A stretch of DNA of 64,000 nt from Streptomyces sp. HD (GTDB lineage: Bacteria; Actinomycetota; Actinomycetes; Streptomycetales; Streptomycetaceae): the NCBI RefSeq assembly GCF_028369295.1, contig NZ_JAQMYP010000006.1:218936-282935 (forward strand). The letters run 5' to 3'. The notes under the pieces were generated by a model that had not been told where the DNA came from, did not search any database, and saw only the letters and a program-made list of their open reading frames with translations. The position numbers and the translations under genes are program-made. Of this stretch, positions 8,650 through 16,608 are shown piece by piece. Each line of letters starts with the position of its first letter. Positions within the stretch are counted from its first letter, which is position 1.

Positions 8650-9453
8650 CTAGACATCCTCGCCGCGCCTATTCTTCGCTGCCTCGAATGCCAGCAAAAT
8701 TTGCTTCCTGATTCCGTCGACATCGTGGGATGACCAGGAACCTATGACTTCTTCAACCGTCGAGCGATGGGCATCCAGGTAGTAGCCAATGAGGAGGGCG
8801 AGCGCCTCGACCTCCAGTTCCTTGTGCGGCAAGCGAGCGACCCTGGCCAGGATCTCCCCCACGTCGGCATTCTGCACGTGATTGAAGGCGAGGAGTGCGT
8901 CAACCCGGTCCTTCATCCTCCTGGATTCATCGAAGATGACTTCCGCAATAACATCGACCAGTTGGGCATCGGGGGGGTCCACATCGTCCGAATCAAGCAA
9001 TGCGGCACCGGCCGCCCAAAGAGCGGCACCGAACACCTCAGGAGAGTTGTCGGCTCTCAGCACCGCAGAGATGACGCTTGCGTCACTGGAATCCCCAAGG
9101 TCTCCCAGGACACGCAAAGCGCTAGCGTGATTCAGCCCAACATCGCCACCCTCGGCATCCCCGGCATCCCTGGGCGGATAGGGCGGCATGGTCAGCACCC
9201 GGCGGGCAACTTCCAGGACGGTCGACTCATATTCCTCGTACGGATGAGGCCCGCCGAACCGGGTCAGCGACTGCTCATACCGATAGTGATCAAGAGCTAC
9301 CCCGACAGCGACGACCGAGTCACTCTGCAGCAGCTCCAGGAATCCGTCGACCCCAACCGTCCCGGAGGCGAGGCGGGCACGAACCTCGTCAAGATGGGCG
9401 TCCTGGGTGCCGTATGCAGCCCAATAGAACGAATCAAATGTCATTTCACCCAC
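8650..9453 (-). CDS. Probable immunity protein, helical-repeat (HEAT-like)
   Basis: The 267-aa product is acidic, rich in Leu/Ala/Asp/Glu and predicted almost wholly helical. Repeating helical pairs (HASALRVLGDLGDSSDASVI, GAALWAAGAALLDSDD, KDRVDALLAFNHVQNADVGE) resemble HEAT/ARM-type repeats. There is no signal peptide or membrane segment. Its ATG overlaps the last 8 bases of the giant DUF4157 gene, a coupling typical of toxin-immunity pairs. Base composition is visibly lower in GC than the structural genes on either side. Helical-repeat proteins downstream of polymorphic toxins are known immunity families. I infer that it neutralises the C-terminal domain of the upstream protein. It is not a recognised eCIS structural component. 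Confidence 0.6.
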   Translation of the reverse strand: MGEMTFDSFYWAAYGTQDAHLDEVRARLASGTVGVDGFLELLQSDSVVAVGVALDHYRYEQSLTRFGGPHPYEEYESTVLEVARRVLTMPPYPPRDAGDAEGGDVGLNHASALRVLGDLGDSSDASVISAVLRADNSPEVFGAALWAAGAALLDSDDVDPPDAQLVDVIAEVIFDESRRMKDRVDALLAFNHVQNADVGEILARVARLPHKELEVEALALLIGYYLDAHRSTVEEVIGSWSSHDVDGIRKQILLAFEAAKNRRGEDV

Positions 9454-12400
9454 GCGGTCCTCTCACCTCCAAGATGGCTTCCTTCGGTATGCTCCCGTGA
9501 ATCAAAATCTCCTGAGTTCGCACGACATCCTGCAGCGCCTGCCGCTCACCCTTGCCTAGTTCCGCGAGCCCCCAACGCTCCTGGTCTGCGGCATTCGTGA
9601 GGTCGAATATCTGACTTGGCGACACATGGAGGAGGTCGATTTTGACCGATCCATACTGGCCACCGAGCGGATCACCCTTCGGGTTCCTCAACTCCCCGAC
9701 CGGCAGCTTCGAGGTCGAGAAGAAGGGAGTCACCCGCTTCGCCGGGTCCCTCCTGTTTCTTCTGCCCCGCCGACCCCCACCAGACTCCGACTGGGGGCCG
9801 AGGACGTGCTCCTTCACCTGTCCAGGCGTGGCCGCCAGGTCAGGCATTTCGGCCGAGAGCCCGTCGCGCTTGGGACGTTTGTCCCGCTCGGCAAGATTTC
9901 GCTCAACTTCGCGAGGAACGAAGCTTCCGGACTCACTCTTGACATATTGCCTGCCACCGCGGTCCATGTACGCAGTCTGCTTCCCCTGCCTTGCGACGAC
10001 CGTCATGTCGTCTTCCCGCAGCCTGCGCCGAAACTGACCGATTGCGGTCTTCTCCGCCTTCCCTTGGATGTTGCGCGGGTTGTCATATATCAAAACGACG
10101 CTGTTCGGCGCCCTTTCTAGCCAGGCATCCTTCTTCCTGAACTGCCCGACCTCCGGGTTCCACTCAAGCTTTCCCTTTCCAGATCCACCATCCCCCTGCC
10201 GGCCACTCGAATCCGTTGAGTGCGCGACTCGATTACCCCCCTGGCCTCCGCCACCACTATGACTTTGTGCACCACCCAGCACGCTGTCTCCGATGACCTT
10301 GACCTTTTCAACTATCGCTTCCAGCGTAAGGCTTCCAGACACTTCAGCCTTGATCCGATCACGCAACTGGAGCGTCACCTTGTCCTCGGCACCGAGGGGA
10401 AAGACTTCGAACTCCCCCTCCGCCGCAATGGCGGTGGGATTGAGTGTCGCGACAACACTGAAGTCTTCTTCACCCTTGGCAGCAAGACTCGTGAGCCGAT
10501 TCCAAACGCGCATCGCTGCGAGCGTCGCGTTCAGTACTGGTGCGGGCAGACCCTTGTCCAGCAGCCGTTTCAATTTGGGACGGATGCGCGCCACGATCTT
10601 CCGGAGCCGCTCGTCCTTCGACTCCTTGGAATTCTCGTCCTTCTTCTGCTTGCCCTTGTCCGTTTTGGACTTGGGCCGGCCGGGACCGCTCTTCTCAGGC
10701 TTGGGCTTGGTCTTGCCAGGGCCCCGCCGGTCCGGCTTGGGCTTGGTCTTGTCCGGCTTGGGCTTGGTCTTGTCCGGCTTCGGACTGCCAGAGCCGTCCT
10801 TGTCCCGCCCGTCCTTTCCAGGCCTGGTGGTGTCTGGGCCGTCCTTGTCCCCCTTCGGACCGGACTTGCCCGGAGCGTCCTTACCTTCGCCCTTCGGTTT
10901 GTTGGCGTTGGGATCCTTGGGCTTGCCCGTGTAGTCCTTGTCGTCCTTCGGCTTGGGCGTACCCGCGTCTTTGTCGTCTCTCGGCTTGTCCGATGCCTTG
11001 TCATCAGAGGGCTTCGGCTTCGTGTCCGGGTCGGACTTCGGCTTGGCCGGCGGTTCCGCCTTCGGTTTCGGCTTCGGCGGTGCCGTCGGCCTGGTGTCCG
11101 GCTTCTCGTCCTTGTCCTTCGGCCGGCCGTTCTTGTCCTTGGTCGGGGCCGGAGGCGTGGGCTTCTTGATGTCGCCCGGAGTCCTGGGCTTCCCGGGGAC
11201 GGCGCCGTCCTTGCCCTGCCCCGGCTTCGGGGCCATAGCAGTCTGCGTCTTCGCGTCCGGGCCCGGCTTCTTCATCGGGTCGGTCTCGGGCTTCTTGTCG
11301 CCGGCCTTGTCGTCCGAGCCGTCGCCCCCCGCGCTCTTCCCTCCGCCCGGCTTCTCCCCCTTGCCCTTGCCGCCCAGCTTCGCGGCGATGGACTTGAAGC
11401 GTCGGCCGATCTTCGCCACGTACTTGCCGATGCCACTCAGCAGGGCCTCGTAGGCGAGTTCGAGCAGGGCGACGATGCCCGCGGCGACCGCCTTCGCGAA
11501 CAAGATGCCCGCGCCGCCGCTGCGGACCGCCTTCAGCCAGTCGAGGACCGCGCCCATCGCGCGGAGGATTTCGCCGAGGGCGCCGATGGCTGTGCGGATG
11601 GCGTCGATGACGGCCATGACCCAGCCGGCGCCGGGGATGAGTTTGGCGATGACCTTGGTGATGACGATCTCGCCGATGATGAAGGGGAGTTGGGGGACGA
11701 TGGCGTCCCAGGTCTCCTTGACGATCTGTTCGAGGGTGATGCCGCCCTTGATCAGTTTGTCGAGGATGGCCTTCGGGACGCCGATGATCTCCTCGATCTT
11801 GGATTGGAACCATTCCTTGACGGCAGCCTTGACCTCCCGGAACAGGTGGTTCTTCGCACCGTCCACCGCGGAGTTCTTCGCGCCGCTCAGCCAACCGCCC
11901 GGGTCGGAGAGGAAGTCGACGGCGATGAGCATGAAGTCGCCCAAGGCGTTCAGCAGTCCGGCGGCGAAGTCCAGGACCGCCTTCACCGCGTCCACGATGG
12001 CCTTGATGACATCCAGAAGGGCTTTCTTCAGGATGTCCAGGATGCTGCTCAGCAGCTTGCCGATGGCGTCCAGCAGGTCGCTGATCGCCTGCTTCAGCGC
12101 GGTGGCCAACCTGTTGACGAGTGCGATGGCCGCATTGATCAGCGATGTGATCAGGTTCCGGATGCGCTTGGCCAGGTCGATGACGGCCCGCACCATCGCC
12201 TTCGCGAACTCGATCAGATCCTTGATCAGGTTCTTGATCGCGTCGACGATGGCCTTACGAGCTGCGTTGATCCAGTCCTCGACGTTCTTCTTGAAGTCGC
12301 GAATGAAGGTGATGACCGCGTCGCGAGCGTCACGGATGACCTTGACGATCGCGTTCTTGATCTCGATGACCTTCTGCTTGATCCAGTCGAAGGCCTTCGA

Positions 12401-15400
12401 CAGCCAGTTGCCCGAGTCCTCGGCAGCGGTGTTCTTCTTCTGGTCCGCCTCCTTCTCCGCGTTGTCGGCCTTGTCCTTGATCTTCTTGTCGCTGCCCTCC
12501 TTCTCGGTGTCGACCTTGTCGTCTGTCTTCTTCTCCTCGTCCTTGACGTCCTGGCGGACCTTCTCCTGCCGGTCCGTCTTCTTGTCGCCGAGGCCCTTGA
12601 GCTCCTTGTCCTGCTCCGTGCGCCAGTCCTCGCGCTGCGCGGTGACATCGGCCATCGCCTTGTCGCGCTCGCCCGCCTGGGTTTCGGTATTGGTCTTGAT
12701 CTCGGCGTCGACCTGCTGCTTGTGCTTCGCCTGCGAGTCACGGAAGTCGCGGTCCTTGGCCTGACGCCCCTCGGAGACGCCCTTCTGGCCCTCGCTGAAC
12801 GCGGCCTGGAACTGCGGCCCGCGCTCGTGCTCCGCCACCTCGGACGCCGCCTCCGGCGGTACGGCACCGGTCGCGCCCCCGCCCTTGACGGCGACTCCCT
12901 CGCCGCCGCCCCCCTGGCCCGGCACCTTCGCGGACATCTGCTCCTTGGGAGCGTTGGGGTAGACCTGGTCCTCGCCCATCCCGCGACCGGCGTCGTCCTG
13001 AGCCGTCCCGATGGTCTCCTGACCCTTGGCGTCGACGTTGCCGCCCTGCTCGCCGGACGCCTGCTCGGCGCCGCCCTGCATCTCGACGCCCGGCGCGTTG
13101 CCGGCCTGTGCCTTCTTGAGCGCCTCGTCCTTGGTCGGCAGGCCGGCGAACTTCGCGGCCAACTCCTGGGGATCCACGACGGGTTCGTCGGCGCCGAAGA
13201 GGCTCGCGACCCCGTTCACGATCTTGCCGCCGATGAAGCCCAGGGCCATCTTGAAGGTGTCCCAGCCGCCCGGCTCCTCGGCCTTCTCCGCCTCGATCTG
13301 GCCTTCGGGCTCTTTCCCGCCGGTGACCTCGGCGTTCTCCTGGTCCGGCGGCTGCGCCTCCGCGGCCGCATCCTGCGAGTACTCGGCCGGGGCGTCCGTC
13401 TTCGGCTTGCCCTCCAGGGTCTGGGGCGCACCCGCCGGACGCTGCATGGAGGGCGGCTTGGAGGCGAGCGTCTTGTGTTCGTCGCCGACCGTACGGTCCA
13501 CGGCGCCGCCCACTCCGCCCATGGCCTGAAGTGCCTTGTGCGGCTTGAGTTTCGAGGCGGTCGACAGGCCCGCCTCCGGGGAGACCCCCGAGAGGTTCGG
13601 GGCCGGGCCGGAGTCCTTCTTGCCCTTTCCACGGGCCGGGGCGGCCGCCCCACCGCCACCACCACCACCACCGCCACCGCCACCGCCCGAGGATCGGCCG
13701 GACGAAGGCGCCGCCTTCGGCGCAGGCGCGGTCTCCGGCGCACCCTTGGCCTGGGGAGCGGCCTTCGGCGCGGGCGCGGCGGCGGACTCCTGGGCGACGG
13801 GCGCGGACTTGGGCGCCACGGCCGCAGCCGGAGCCTCCGTACGTGCCGCCGGAGCCTCCGTACGACCACTGGCTTCGGGCGCACTCCCCTGCGTCCCGCC
13901 GTCCGACGCGGCCCTCTCCGACGCGCCGCCCGTGGCACCCGTGGCTCCTGCGGCAGCAGTCCCGCCGGACGCACCCGAACCACCCGGCCCGCCCGTGCCT
14001 CCCGCGGCCCCTGCCGGGTCCTGCGCTGCAGCCGCGCCCTGCGAGCCGGCGGCCTCCGAACCGGCACCGCCCCCCGACTCCTTCGCGCCCTCCTTGCCTC
14101 CGGCTTGGGCGCCCCCGGCTTCCGCTCCCCCGGCCTCGGCCTGTGCGGACCTGCCTCCCGCCGCCTGCTGCGACTCCTTCTCCGGCGCCGCCGCGGCCTT
14201 GTCGCCGCCCGCCGCCGTGCCCTTCTCCTCCTTGGCCGCCGGCTCCTTGGCCGCGCCGCCGCCCTCGGACTTCCCGTCCGTCTTGCCCGGCGCCTCCTGA
14301 ACCGTCGTCTGCGCCGCGACCGCCCCGACCTTCGGGTCGTCGCCCGTCTTCGGATCCCGGGACGCCGTGCCCGGCGTGAGCGGCGCCGCGGCCTGCTCCA
14401 GGGCGAGGCCGCCGAACCCACCGTCGCTCTGCGGCCCGCCCTCGGTCTCCGGCGCCGCCGACGAATCCGTCTCCTCGGCCAGGTCCTCGTCCTCGGGTTC
14501 GGCTTCCGCCGCCTCGTCCTCGGCGTCCTCCGCGTCCCGCTGGGCCTGCACCTCGTCGGCCCTGGTCGGCGGTGGGGCGGGGAAGGACGGAACGGCTGGG
14601 GCGGTGGCCGAGGACGGATCCAGGTCGTCGGCCGTCGGAACGCCGGAAACATCGAGATCCTGCTTCGGCAGGAAGTCCTCGGGCTGGAGCTTGATGTCCC
14701 AGGCGCTCGGCTCCTCGCCGCCGACCTCGACCTCCGAATCGCTGCCTGCGCCGAAGGGATCCTCCTCGGACTGCTCGTCCAGCCCCTCGACGTCCTGGTT
14801 GCGCTTCCCCTCCAACGTGCTGAACCTGCCCGGCAGTTGGGTGTCCTTGCCGGAGGCGGCCGGTGCGCCCTTGGGCTTCTCCTGGCCCCGCTTGTCCTGC
14901 TGCTTCAGCTGTTGGCCCGCCACCATGGCCTCGGCCGCGCCCGGCCGGTTCTTCGCCGCGGACTCCTCCTTGCTCGCGGCGGGCGCCTGCTCCTGCTCGG
15001 TGGCCTCCTTGCCGGCCTTCTCCTTGCCTCCCCCCGAGTCCTGGGACTTCTTCTCGCCGCCCGGCTGCCCGCCCTGCGGCTTCCCGCCGGAGGCCGAGGA
15101 GGCCGGGGAAGCCGGGGACTGTTCCTTTTGGTCCTTCTGAGCGGGCGCCGACGCCGCCTGCCCGGCCCCTCCCCCAGCGGACTGAGAGGCCGCGGCAGAT
15201 CCCGAACCGGACGACCCCGCCCCCGAACCCGATCCCGCCCCCGACTGCGTCCCGCGCGGCGCCCCGCCTCCCTGCGGAGTCGTCCCGTGCTCCGGCGTAC
15301 CACCGTTCTGCGGAGTACTGCCGGCCGCGCCCTCCTCGTCGGCCTCGTGGGCCCGCTCCTTCTCCGGCCCGGGCGCAAGTGCGGGGCGCCCTTCCTCCGC

Positions 15401-16297
15401 CTTCCGCTCCTCCGCGTCCCGGCGCCCGTTCTCGCGCTCGGTGCGGACCTGTTCCGCGACGTCCGGCTCGACCTGGGGCGCGTCGTGCGCGTTGCGTTCC
15501 AGGGCCTCGGCATGGTCGTCGTACGCCTCGACCTCGTCGACCAGGTCGAGCACCCGGTCGTGCTCGGGGGCGAGCAGCCGGTTCTCCAGCCGTACGAGGA
15601 CGCCGTCGAGCAGTTCCTCGGGAAGTCGGGCGAGTTGCTTGCGGGTGCGGTGGGACAGGTCCTCGGGGTCGCCGCGCAGGGAACGTACGAGGGAGTTGGC
15701 CACGCGGTCGACGAGGGTCGCCGGGTCCATGGCCTCGGTGCGGTTGCGATCGGCGTCGACGGTGGCGTAGCGCAGCCAGCCGGGGGTGGCCTGGTCCTGG
15801 TCGACGGCCGCCGTCTCCGGCCGGGACTCCGGCTGCGCTACGAGATCCTGGGCCGTCGACTCCGCCTCCCGCTCGATCGCCTGTTGCGGCAGGCTGACCG
15901 CGCCCAGCTCACGCCCGGCGCGCAGGGTGCCGAGGCCGTGCGGGTTCTGGACGGTGTGCAGGAGCTCGTGGGCGAGGAGGCGGCGGCCCTCGTCGGTGCC
16001 CGGTTTGAAGGCGCCCGCGCGGAAGAAGATGTCCTGGCCGACCGCGACCGCGTCCGCGCCGAGGAGGTCGGTCAGCTGTCCGGCGTCGCGGTCGGTGTGC
16101 AGGCGTACGCGGCTGAGGTCGTGGCCGAGCTGTTCCTCCAGCTCCCGGCGCACGCCGGGGTCGAGGGGCTGGCCGGCGCCGCTGACGATGTCCTTGGGTT
16201 CCGGGGTGCGGGACTGGGCGGCGCGTTCCCTGCGCTTGCGGCGGCGCTGTTCGGCCGTCTTTTCCGAACGGGCGTCCTGCGCTTGGGAGTTGCTCAT
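9446..16297 (-). CDS. Giant eCIS DUF4157 protein with C-terminal toxin-like domain
   Basis: This 2,283-aa protein starts at the ATG at 16297 after GGGGAGG; the ATG overlaps the stop of the small gene before it. Residues 44-118 are the DUF4157 eCIS core domain, with the zincin motif HELLH at 110-114. Residues about 150-1,290 are low complexity, rich in Ala, Gly, Pro, Glu, Lys, Gln, with a poly-Gly run near 875. Residues about 1,293-1,645 form a long series of amphipathic/hydrophobic helices (FDWIKQKVIEIKNAIVKVI and similar), which could insert in membranes. A Lys/Pro/Gly/Asp linker with PKPDKTKPKPDK repeats follows to about 1,885. The last ~400 residues are unique; the end (FFSTSKLPVG, VKIDLLHVSPSQIFDL, EILIHGSIPKEAILEV) vaguely resembles ADP-ribosyltransferase folds. 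I read it as a loaded effector; the enzymatic type is uncertain. Confidence 0.8.
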   Translation of the reverse strand: MSNSQAQDARSEKTAEQRRRKRRERAAQSRTPEPKDIVSGAGQPLDPGVRRELEEQLGHDLSRVRLHTDRDAGQLTDLLGADAVAVGQDIFFRAGAFKPGTDEGRRLLAHELLHTVQNPHGLGTLRAGRELGAVSLPQQAIEREAESTAQDLVAQPESRPETAAVDQDQATPGWLRYATVDADRNRTEAMDPATLVDRVANSLVRSLRGDPEDLSHRTRKQLARLPEELLDGVLVRLENRLLAPEHDRVLDLVDEVEAYDDHAEALERNAHDAPQVEPDVAEQVRTERENGRRDAEERKAEEGRPALAPGPEKERAHEADEEGAAGSTPQNGGTPEHGTTPQGGGAPRGTQSGAGSGSGAGSSGSGSAAASQSAGGGAGQAASAPAQKDQKEQSPASPASSASGGKPQGGQPGGEKKSQDSGGGKEKAGKEATEQEQAPAASKEESAAKNRPGAAEAMVAGQQLKQQDKRGQEKPKGAPAASGKDTQLPGRFSTLEGKRNQDVEGLDEQSEEDPFGAGSDSEVEVGGEEPSAWDIKLQPEDFLPKQDLDVSGVPTADDLDPSSATAPAVPSFPAPPPTRADEVQAQRDAEDAEDEAAEAEPEDEDLAEETDSSAAPETEGGPQSDGGFGGLALEQAAAPLTPGTASRDPKTGDDPKVGAVAAQTTVQEAPGKTDGKSEGGGAAKEPAAKEEKGTAAGGDKAAAAPEKESQQAAGGRSAQAEAGGAEAGGAQAGGKEGAKESGGGAGSEAAGSQGAAAAQDPAGAAGGTGGPGGSGASGGTAAAGATGATGGASERAASDGGTQGSAPEASGRTEAPAARTEAPAAAVAPKSAPVAQESAAAPAPKAAPQAKGAPETAPAPKAAPSSGRSSGGGGGGGGGGGGGAAAPARGKGKKDSGPAPNLSGVSPEAGLSTASKLKPHKALQAMGGVGGAVDRTVGDEHKTLASKPPSMQRPAGAPQTLEGKPKTDAPAEYSQDAAAEAQPPDQENAEVTGGKEPEGQIEAEKAEEPGGWDTFKMALGFIGGKIVNGVASLFGADEPVVDPQELAAKFAGLPTKDEALKKAQAGNAPGVEMQGGAEQASGEQGGNVDAKGQETIGTAQDDAGRGMGEDQVYPNAPKEQMSAKVPGQGGGGEGVAVKGGGATGAVPPEAASEVAEHERGPQFQAAFSEGQKGVSEGRQAKDRDFRDSQAKHKQQVDAEIKTNTETQAGERDKAMADVTAQREDWRTEQDKELKGLGDKKTDRQEKVRQDVKDEEKKTDDKVDTEKEGSDKKIKDKADNAEKEADQKKNTAAEDSGNWLSKAFDWIKQKVIEIKNAIVKVIRDARDAVITFIRDFKKNVEDWINAARKAIVDAIKNLIKDLIEFAKAMVRAVIDLAKRIRNLITSLINAAIALVNRLATALKQAISDLLDAIGKLLSSILDILKKALLDVIKAIVDAVKAVLDFAAGLLNALGDFMLIAVDFLSDPGGWLSGAKNSAVDGAKNHLFREVKAAVKEWFQSKIEEIIGVPKAILDKLIKGGITLEQIVKETWDAIVPQLPFIIGEIVITKVIAKLIPGAGWVMAVIDAIRTAIGALGEILRAMGAVLDWLKAVRSGGAGILFAKAVAAGIVALLELAYEALLSGIGKYVAKIGRRFKSIAAKLGGKGKGEKPGGGKSAGGDGSDDKAGDKKPETDPMKKPGPDAKTQTAMAPKPGQGKDGAVPGKPRTPGDIKKPTPPAPTKDKNGRPKDKDEKPDTRPTAPPKPKPKAEPPAKPKSDPDTKPKPSDDKASDKPRDDKDAGTPKPKDDKDYTGKPKDPNANKPKGEGKDAPGKSGPKGDKDGPDTTRPGKDGRDKDGSGSPKPDKTKPKPDKTKPKPDRRGPGKTKPKPEKSGPGRPKSKTDKGKQKKDENSKESKDERLRKIVARIRPKLKRLLDKGLPAPVLNATLAAMRVWNRLTSLAAKGEEDFSVVATLNPTAIAAEGEFEVFPLGAEDKVTLQLRDRIKAEVSGSLTLEAIVEKVKVIGDSVLGGAQSHSGGGGQGGNRVAHSTDSSGRQGDGGSGKGKLEWNPEVGQFRKKDAWLERAPNSVVLIYDNPRNIQGKAEKTAIGQFRRRLREDDMTVVARQGKQTAYMDRGGRQYVKSESGSFVPREVERNLAERDKRPKRDGLSAEMPDLAATPGQVKEHVLGPQSESGGGRRGRRNRRDPAKRVTPFFSTSKLPVGELRNPKGDPLGGQYGSVKIDLLHVSPSQIFDLTNAADQERWGLAELGKGERQALQDVVRTQEILIHGSIPKEAILEVRGPRG

Positions 16298-16608
16298 CGC
16301 GTCACCTCCCCGTGACCGCTGAGCCCTTCGTGCACGACGCGGGCCAGCTCCTGGCCGAGGCGGCGGGCGGACAGCCCGGTCGGCAGGGGCGGGAGGCCCG
16401 TGAGGGCGTCGACGGTGAGGGCACCGTCGGCGGCCAGCGGAACGCCGTGCGCGCGGACCAGACGCGACAGCTCCTGTTCGAACGCGGCGGAGACCCGTTC
16501 GGGGTCGACCCGGAAGCCCTGAAGGGCCAGTTCTCCGATCTCCACACGGATCTCGCGGGGAGCCTCGTCGTGAGCGTTCGTGTTCACACCCATCCGCGTC
16601 ACACCCAT
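16294..16608 (-). CDS. Small eCIS-associated protein of unknown function
   Basis: This 104-aa protein starts at the ATG at 16608, 7 nt after GGAGG; the second ATG at 16593 lacks a ribosome site. It overlaps the AAA+ ATPase stop by 10 bp and its own stop overlaps the giant gene's ATG. The core VEIGELALQGFRVDPERVSAAFEQELSRLV (seen as IGELALQGFRVDPERV and FEQELSRLVRAHG) suggests a compact alpha/beta protein. The segment LPTGLSARRLGQELARVV is helical. No enzyme motif is seen. Position between ATPase and the DUF4157 gene, with coupling on both sides, suggests a role in loading or as a chaperone; that is inference only. Confidence 0.72.
   Translation of the reverse strand: MGVTRMGVNTNAHDEAPREIRVEIGELALQGFRVDPERVSAAFEQELSRLVRAHGVPLAADGALTVDALTGLPPLPTGLSARRLGQELARVVHEGLSGHGEVTR

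Noticed and set aside
10220..16315. Very long open frame (about 2,000 codons) on the plus strand opposite the giant eCIS gene
   Set aside because: It is Arg/Leu/Val-rich antisense with no SD or domain; high-GC bias leaves the opposite strand open. The minus-strand frame has the DUF4157 domain and coupled start.
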